This document shows, piece by piece, positions 59,248-64,000 of a stretch of DNA of 64,000 bases (within the stretch, counting starts at the first letter, position 1; the number at the start of each line of letters is the position of its first letter). The notes under the pieces were generated by a model, which ran no database searches, was not told the origin of the DNA, and saw only the letters and a program-made list of their open reading frames with translations. The stretch is from Phycisphaerales bacterium (GTDB lineage Bacteria; Planctomycetota; Phycisphaerae; UBA1845). The translations under genes and the position numbers were made by a program. Where the stretch lies: contig JACKHH010000005.1 in assembly GCA_020639095.1 (NCBI GenBank), forward strand, positions 1 through 64,000, read 5' to 3'.

Positions 59248-60506
59248 ACGCCCGCAAGAGCATTGAACGGTTTTACTCGCGGCACCTGATCGGTTGCGTG
59301 TTGCTGATCGGAGGCTTGTCTCTGATCGGCGCCGTGCGTGCATCCGCACAGACGCAGGACAACGCACCGGTAGATACGCCCGCACCCTCACCGCACGGCG
59401 CGGAGATCGCGGCGAAGGACTGCGCGAACTGCCACACCTGCGAGAAGCCGACGACCGACGAGCCGTGCTTGTTGCCGTGTTCGCGGCCCTCAACGGTAGC
59501 GATCGGACAGGCATTCAAGAGCAAAACAGGTCCCGACGTGGTGATCCTCGGTGAAATCGCGGACCGCTACCTCCCTGTGCCGTTCGACCACAAGGGGCAC
59601 GCAGCCATGGCGGACATGACGCACGGTTGCGACGTGTGTCATCACTACACGCCGGAAGGGCTCGCGCACCCCGCGTGCAAGACGTGTCATGAGCTGAATC
59701 CCAAGCGCGTCGACATGCGCAAACCGAGCCTCAAAGGTGCGTATCACCGGCAGTGCATGAGCTGTCACCGCGAGTGGAGCGGAAACACCGAGTGCGGCGC
59801 GTGCCACGTGGAAACGGCGGACGCCAATGGCAACAAATCCGCGGTGCCGTCCAAGGACGACCTGATCGGCAGGATGCACCCCCCGATTCAGGAACCGGAA
59901 CTCCGCATTTACAAGACGAAGCTGGAAGGTCGCCCCAGCGCCGAAGTGCTCTTCCGTCACAAGGAGCACATTGATCGTTATGGGATTTCCTGCGCGGAGT
60001 GCCATCGCGAGGACGGCTGCCAGCGCTGCCACAGCGATCAGAAGCAGCCCGAGCGCGTGCGTACGCTGGCCGATCATCACAACCCGTGCGCTCGTTGCCA
60101 CATGGATGTTGATCCGGCGAAAGAAGGCGCGAGTTGCGATGTGTGTCACTACGATCGGCGTACCGGCCCGCCGCGTCCATTCGAGCATCGCGTGAGCGAT
60201 CTGCCGCTGATCAAGTATCACGCGGGTAACAGCTGTCGCGATTGCCACACGTCGCTGCCGTTCCAAAAGCTCGATCGCGAATGCGGAACGTGTCACAAGG
60301 GCTGGTCGCAGGAGACTTTCGACCACGCAGCCGTTACCGGACAGACCCTCGACGACAATCACAAGGAAAACGACTGTGCGGATTGCCACGTGGACCAGAA
60401 ATACACGGTTCCGCCGGCGTGTGGTGAGTGCCACGACGAGGACGACGAACCGGTCATTCGTTTCCCCGATCGGCGGCCCGGTCCTTGGCGTCGGGCACCG
60501 TCGTAA
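59244..60506 (+). CDS. Periplasmic cytochrome c with 13 CxxCH motifs
   Basis: A 420-residue exported cytochrome. After a signal segment (LIGCVLLIGGLSLIGAVRAS) I count thirteen CxxCH haem sites: CANCH, CDVCH, CKTCH, CMSCH, CGACH, CAECH, CQRCH, CARCH, CDVCH, CRDCH, CGTCH, CADCH and CGECH. Several histidines lie upstream of motifs (FDHKGH, RHKEHI, ADHHNPC, FEHRV), as expected for class III cytochrome c type ligation. It is the third gene of the overlapping ferredoxin-NrfD-cytochrome unit, as in Hmc/Qrc-like redox complexes. The tail is Arg/Pro-rich (FPDRRPGPWRRAPS). Electron donor and acceptor are unknown. Confidence 0.93.
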   Translation: MNARKSIERFYSRHLIGCVLLIGGLSLIGAVRASAQTQDNAPVDTPAPSPHGAEIAAKDCANCHTCEKPTTDEPCLLPCSRPSTVAIGQAFKSKTGPDVVILGEIADRYLPVPFDHKGHAAMADMTHGCDVCHHYTPEGLAHPACKTCHELNPKRVDMRKPSLKGAYHRQCMSCHREWSGNTECGACHVETADANGNKSAVPSKDDLIGRMHPPIQEPELRIYKTKLEGRPSAEVLFRHKEHIDRYGISCAECHREDGCQRCHSDQKQPERVRTLADHHNPCARCHMDVDPAKEGASCDVCHYDRRTGPPRPFEHRVSDLPLIKYHAGNSCRDCHTSLPFQKLDRECGTCHKGWSQETFDHAAVTGQTLDDNHKENDCADCHVDQKYTVPPACGECHDEDDEPVIRFPDRRPGPWRRAPS

Positions 60507-60746
60507 CTTCAATTGCCAACTAACCTAGCGGCGATTCTCGTGTCTCCCTGTGAAAAGGCGGCGCGCGGTGCGCCGCCTGCTGGGGTGTTTGGCCCGCGCC
60601 GGTCGATCTTTACGGGCTCGTGGGCGCGTATTATGATCCCGGCAGTGCCGGAGTGGATTTGTGGACACGGTTATGATGTGAAGATCACGAACCGTGGAGT
60701 GTCGACAACCGTCAATCGAAATAACAAAAGCAGAGGAGGCACGAAC

Positions 60747-61421
60747 ATGAGATCGATCCGGGTTATGGCAATCGTGGGACTGGTCGCCGCACTCGTGTGC
60801 GCGATGCAGTGGTCAACAACACCGGCGCAGGCGGGCGAGGGCACGACGATCTCGTCAGCGGCCGTCATCGCTGTGCTGGCCAGCGACGACAAGTACGAGT
60901 TCGAGGGCTCGAAGTCGTGCAAGAAGTGCCACATCAAGACATACAAGTCGTGGGAAGATACGCCGCACGCGAAGGCGCTCGAAACCTTAAAGCCGGGCAA
61001 CGCCACCGAAGAGAAGGAAAAGCACAACCTCGATGCGGCGAAGGACTATTCGACCGATGAGAAGTGCCTCGCCTGCCACACCGTCGGTTACGGCAAGGCC
61101 GGTGGCTACGCGGTTCCCGACTCCGAGGACAAGAAGGCCGTCAAGGACGCTGAAGAGCGCGCGGGCGTGGGTTGCGAATCGTGCCACGGCGCGAGCAGCG
61201 GCTACATGGACCTGAAGGCCGAGATCAAGAAGGAAAAGCGTAAATACAAAACGTCGGAGCTGACGGCGCTTGGTCTGGTCGTGCCGACGGCTGAGACCTG
61301 CACGAAGTGCCACACCGAGGATCACCCGACGTTCGATCCGGAAGACAAGTTCGACTTCGACAAGATGAAAGAGAAGGGCCTGCACGAGATGGAAGGCCTG
61401 GAGCTGCGCGAGGACGAGTAA
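60747..61421 (+). CDS. Tetraheme cytochrome c554-type protein
   Basis: A 224-residue exported cytochrome. GAGGAGG lies six bases before the ATG at 60747, the best ribosome binding site nearby, followed by a signal peptide (VMAIVGLVAALVCAMQW...AQA). Four CxxCH motifs are visible: CKKCH, CLACH, CESCH and CTKCH. The opening YEFEGSKSCKKCHIKTYKSW and the HAKALETLKPG segment are typical of the cytochrome c554 / c-prime group (multi-haem proteins first known from ammonia oxidisers). The lysine-rich body may face acidic partners. It lies downstream of the redox operon with a 240-bp gap, and a strong terminator follows. Confidence 0.92.
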   Translation: MRSIRVMAIVGLVAALVCAMQWSTTPAQAGEGTTISSAAVIAVLASDDKYEFEGSKSCKKCHIKTYKSWEDTPHAKALETLKPGNATEEKEKHNLDAAKDYSTDEKCLACHTVGYGKAGGYAVPDSEDKKAVKDAEERAGVGCESCHGASSGYMDLKAEIKKEKRKYKTSELTALGLVVPTAETCTKCHTEDHPTFDPEDKFDFDKMKEKGLHEMEGLELREDE

Positions 61422-61466
61422 TCGCGTCCGCGACGCGGTTCACGCAGCAAGTTGTGACACCATCGG

Positions 61467-61501
61467 CGGCAGGGTTTGCAAGAGCAGACCCTGCCGTTTT
61501 T
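61467..61501 (+). terminator. Rho-independent terminator after the c554-type gene
   Basis: CGGCAGGGT (61467-61475) pairs with ACCCTGCCG (61488-61496) around a 12-nt loop, followed by TTTTT. Confidence 0.9.
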
Positions 61502-61632
61502 GTGTATCGGGTGCCAGCCGAGCGGTTGACGCGCGGTTGCCTGGATCGGTTCGAGGCGGTAGGGACAATTGGTGGTTGTAGCGCAAGAATCGGTTCTGCA
61601 GTCGCATATCGGTTCGAATTTCGCGGCGAGTC

Positions 61633-61872
61633 ATGGATAAGACGAGATTGCAGAATCTGCGGACGCAGTCGATTCGAGCGTTGCCAGTTTGCGCAGTATT
61701 GCTGGTCTTGGTTGCGGGATTGCTGTTCGTCATCGGTCGGTATGTGACGATTCCGAGGTGGCTTGCCGCCGCAATGTTGGGCGTGGGGATATTCACCGTT
61801 GCAGGCGATGCGATCAACATCGTTTACCTGACGCGCAGGCTGCGGCGCGTTGATCGCCGCGATACGGAATAG
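61633..61872 (+). CDS. Small two-helix membrane protein
   Basis: A 79-residue protein of unknown function. After a basic N-terminus (MDKTRLQNLRTQSIR) come two hydrophobic helices (ALPVCAVLLVLVAGLLFVIG and WLAAAMLGVGIFTVAGDAIN), then a basic tail (TRRLRRVDRRD). Ribosome binding before the ATG at 61633 is weak (GGCGAG). It converges on the NHL lipoprotein gene. I regard it as probably real because the hydrophobic pattern is coherent. Confidence 0.6.
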   Translation: MDKTRLQNLRTQSIRALPVCAVLLVLVAGLLFVIGRYVTIPRWLAAAMLGVGIFTVAGDAINIVYLTRRLRRVDRRDTE

Positions 61873-61917
61873 CCATGCGTTACGCAGGAGAGCAGGGGAG
61901 ACCGACCACGGTCGTCG

Positions 61918-63024
61918 CTACGGCAACCCGATTCCGATGGCATACAGGCTGATGTGCTTCTCGCCGAGGCTGTTGGCGACGAAGAGGTAGTATTGTGCCT
62001 CGAAGTTGTCGGGCACCAGTGCAGCGATGCCTGGCGGCAACGATTCGGCGACTGCGACGCCGACCGGCATGGGCGTGGCGCCGATGCCTTCATCTTCGCC
62101 GAGAAGCATGAGCAACTGGCCCTGCGCGTTGAACACGTGTACGCGGGAGAATTCGGGGTCGGCGACAAAGATGACGCCATCCGGTCCCACCGCGAGGTGC
62201 CGGGGTTTTCCCATGTCGCCGTAACGATCGCCGGGCTGGCCCATGCTGATAAGCGGGCTGCCATCGGGCGTGAAGCCCTGGACCCGGCTGTTCATCATGT
62301 CGGAAACGAAGATGTTGCCCGCGCCGTCGACCGCGACACCCGCAGGGTAGTACAGCTTGCCCGCGTCGCTGCCCACGCCGCCGAACGACGAACGGGCTGC
62401 ACCGCCGGGTATATCGAACACATCGATCTGGTGTGCCGCAACATCGGCGGCGAGCAGGGCTCCTGGGCGCGCCGCGATCGCGACGGGTCGGTACGCATCG
62501 CGACCGGCATTGAAGCGGTGCGGGTCCGCCCCCGGGGCGATGGCGACGATGTCGCCGCGATCCGCGTCCGCGACGTACACGTTCCCATCGGCATCGGCGG
62601 CAACCGCCACCGGCTTTCCAAATGCGAGGTCGTCACCATTACCGAGCTTGCGAGCCTTACCGCTTTCCAAATCCCAATCATGCACCACGTTGGCGCCGGG
62701 GTCGCAGATGTACAGGTGATTGTCGCGGTACGCGATGCCGGCGGGGCGGGCGACGAACGGGCTCGCCAAACCGCCGCGCAGTGTGTCGGTCCAATGTTCG
62801 CCCACCCGCACCAGATCGTCCAGCGCGTTGAACGTTTTCAGGTGGACGACGTGGGCTGTTGCGTTCTTCGGGAAGTACGCGAGATCAGCCGTGATCGGTC
62901 GCGAAGCACAGCCCGTCAGAATCGAGACGCAAAGAGCGCCCGCGAACAGGCTCAAGCAGCGCGAACGGGCTCGCGACGTGGAAGACTTGATTGCGGATCG
63001 ATCGGCGATGGGGCGGTTTCGCAC
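61918..63024 (-). CDS. NHL-repeat lipoprotein
   Basis: A 368-residue lipoprotein. The GTG at 63024 is preferred because AGGA lies seven bases upstream and it follows directly after the cytochrome stop. A GTG nine codons earlier overlaps the cytochrome. The signal ends in a lipobox (VSILTGCAS). The mature part is a beta-propeller of NHL repeats: PVAVAADADGNVYVADADRG, YPAGVAVDGAGNIFVSDMMN with SRVQGF, KPRHLAVGPDGVIFVADPEF with SRVHVF. NHL propellers bind proteins or carbohydrates. Its coupling to two multihaem cytochrome genes upstream suggests a role in the same extracytoplasmic redox assembly. Confidence 0.85.
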   Translation of the reverse strand: MRNRPIADRSAIKSSTSRARSRCLSLFAGALCVSILTGCASRPITADLAYFPKNATAHVVHLKTFNALDDLVRVGEHWTDTLRGGLASPFVARPAGIAYRDNHLYICDPGANVVHDWDLESGKARKLGNGDDLAFGKPVAVAADADGNVYVADADRGDIVAIAPGADPHRFNAGRDAYRPVAIAARPGALLAADVAAHQIDVFDIPGGAARSSFGGVGSDAGKLYYPAGVAVDGAGNIFVSDMMNSRVQGFTPDGSPLISMGQPGDRYGDMGKPRHLAVGPDGVIFVADPEFSRVHVFNAQGQLLMLLGEDEGIGATPMPVGVAVAESLPPGIAALVPDNFEAQYYLFVANSLGEKHISLYAIGIGLP

Positions 63025-63026
63025 GG

Positions 63027-63686
63027 TTATTTCCTGTGGCAGGTGAGGCACAGGGCGCTGCCCGCGTTGCTCATCACCAGCATGTGGTTGTAGCCGGATT
63101 CGTTATGCGGATCGTGGCACGAGAGGCACTCGACATATCCGTCGGGCAGCACGACCGCGCCGCTCGAAGTCACGCGCGTGACCGGGTGATAGTCGTGCCC
63201 AAACCCGGGATAGGGAATTCCCACCGGATGGTTCGACCGGCCATGGCCCGCGACGCGCGTGCTCGGATGGAACGTGTTCACCGGGCGCTCTTCGGAGATC
63301 GTCGGGATCATGTCGCTGGCGAGCGCACCGTCGTGGCAGCGCAGGCAAGTCAGCGTACCGGCACCCGGGTCGAAAATGCGACCCGCAAGGCGACGTCTGC
63401 CCGTGGGGTCGTTCGTCGTGGACATGTCGCGACGATTGAGCCGGCGCGTTTGCGCGGCTGTCGTGCCGAAACGGCGCGAGAGGTCGGCATTGGGATTCCA
63501 CAACGGCCCCTGCTTGGGTGGTGTTTCCTGGTGGGGCGTGTGGCACGCGCCGCAGTTGTCATCCTTGGACCACGCGGCGTTACTGAAATCGTGTTTGGAA
63601 CCCTTGATGCCCGCCGTCGCGATGCCGGCGATCAGCAGCAGCGCACCCGGCAGGACGAGTTTCGAAATCCTAGCCGCTCGCTTCAT
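63027..63686 (-). CDS. Tetraheme cytochrome c (doubled CxxCH-type)
   Basis: A 219-residue exported cytochrome. The ATG at 63686 has GGAG eight bases upstream and opens a signal-like hydrophobic stretch (LVLPGALLLIAGIATAGIKG). Four CxxCH motifs are present: CGACH, CLRCH, CLSCH and CLTCH, the last at the very C-terminus. HDFSNAAW..DNCGACHTPH and YVECLSCHDPHNE are typical of doubled-CxxCH cytochromes found in large redox clusters. The ATG overlaps the stop of the upstream cytochrome gene by 4 bp (ATGA), and the NHL lipoprotein gene starts at its stop. Confidence 0.9.
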   Translation of the reverse strand: MKRAARISKLVLPGALLLIAGIATAGIKGSKHDFSNAAWSKDDNCGACHTPHQETPPKQGPLWNPNADLSRRFGTTAAQTRRLNRRDMSTTNDPTGRRRLAGRIFDPGAGTLTCLRCHDGALASDMIPTISEERPVNTFHPSTRVAGHGRSNHPVGIPYPGFGHDYHPVTRVTSSGAVVLPDGYVECLSCHDPHNESGYNHMLVMSNAGSALCLTCHRK

Positions 63687-64000
63687 CGGTTCGCTCCCGT
63701 AATGCTCCTGCGGGTGCTCGTAACCCCTTTGGCTGAGCCGGTGCCCGCGTACGGATACCCAATGTGCGTCGAGCCGTGGCAGACCAACGTGCAGTTGCCC
63801 GCCAAACGACCCGTGTCTTCGTATTGCAGCAGACGACCAGTGCCGGTATCGGCTGCACTGACCACTGAAAGATCGAAGTTGATCAGGTTGCTGTGATTGT
63901 TCGCATTGCCCTGACCGCGATAGACGCCGTGCGCGTCGTGGCACACACTGCACGGCGTGCGGAAGTCGACGACGTGCCGGCGATGCAGCGGGAAGCTCTC
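63683..64000 (-). CDS. Multihaem cytochrome c, C-terminal part (5' end outside window)
   Basis: The last 105 codons of a larger exported cytochrome, open to the end of the window. A CxxCH haem site is seen in TPCSVCHDAHGVYRGQ, and near the end NCTLVCHGSTHIGYPY has three residues between its cysteines (CTLVCH), a Cx3CH variant of the haem motif. The DLSVVSAADTGTGRLLQYED stretch is beta-like. It is translationally coupled to the tetraheme cytochrome by an ATGA overlap. How many haems lie upstream cannot be seen. Confidence 0.85.
   Translation of the reverse strand, partial: ESFPLHRRHVVDFRTPCSVCHDAHGVYRGQGNANNHSNLINFDLSVVSAADTGTGRLLQYEDTGRLAGNCTLVCHGSTHIGYPYAGTGSAKGVTSTRRSITGANR

Noticed and set aside
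61600..61640. GGTTCGAATTT resembling a tRNA T-loop
   Set aside because: No matching T-stem, anticodon arm or acceptor stem surrounds it. I found no tRNA in the window.

Overview
This GC-rich window most likely comes from a planctomycete, probably a Phycisphaerae-like lineage. The placement is inferred from protein style, because the window holds no rRNA and no tRNA that I could find. The supporting signs are: secreted proteins with CSLREA, HYR-like, dockerin-like and CCNVAWDSIC-type cysteine motifs; a PEP-CTERM protein; a CLNCGYNLQGCP..CPEC zinc ribbon; an LpxC-FabZ fusion; an ECF sigma/zf-HC2 anti-sigma pair; and many short palindromic intergenic repeats. Gene starts are mixed (ATG, GTG, TTG). 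Layout, 1-20 kb: the end of thiC; two secreted paralogues sharing a C-terminal module; a small membrane protein; uvrB; nadC; a GT39-type membrane glycosyltransferase; dsbD; an arsR-arsM operon; and an ECF sigma, anti-sigma and secretin-N-domain operon. Layout, 20-37 kb (almost all minus strand): secreted and envelope proteins (a possible DUF3344-like protein, an AsmA-like protein, a zinc-ribbon membrane protein, a pseudopilin and a dockerin-like protein), a PHP phosphoesterase, an HU protein and a small lipoprotein. The outer-membrane cluster bamA-skp-lpxD-lpxC/fabZ-lpxA follows in transcription order and ends with a Gfo/Idh/MocA oxidoreductase. It combines beta-barrel insertion with the first steps of lipid A synthesis. 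Layout, 37-44 kb: an accessory region rich in repeats. It holds a PEP-CTERM gene between 64-bp direct repeats, a decayed REP-associated transposase between inverted palindromes, an NRAMP-related transporter without the usual metal motif, a secreted protein with a sorting-type tail and an atypical amidohydrolase. Layout, 44-57 kb: a membrane-anchored coiled-coil protein with a BRCT-like stretch, dnaG and rpoD downstream of a strong sigma70-type promoter, a D-2-hydroxyacid dehydrogenase, a fatty acid desaturase, an intact RAYT/IS200-like transposase flanked by REP hairpins, a homocysteine S-methyltransferase-family gene and folD. Layout, 57-64 kb: a respiratory redox module. A TAT-exported four-cluster ferredoxin, an NrfD-type membrane subunit and a 13-CxxCH cytochrome overlap by 4 bp each (Hmc/Hyb-like). 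A c554-type tetraheme cytochrome follows, and an opposing set carries more multihaem cytochromes and an NHL-repeat lipoprotein. The most unusual signal in the window is the number of REP-like palindrome families. At least five are visible, several with compensatory stem changes around a fixed loop. One family brackets an intact RAYT gene and another brackets a decayed one.
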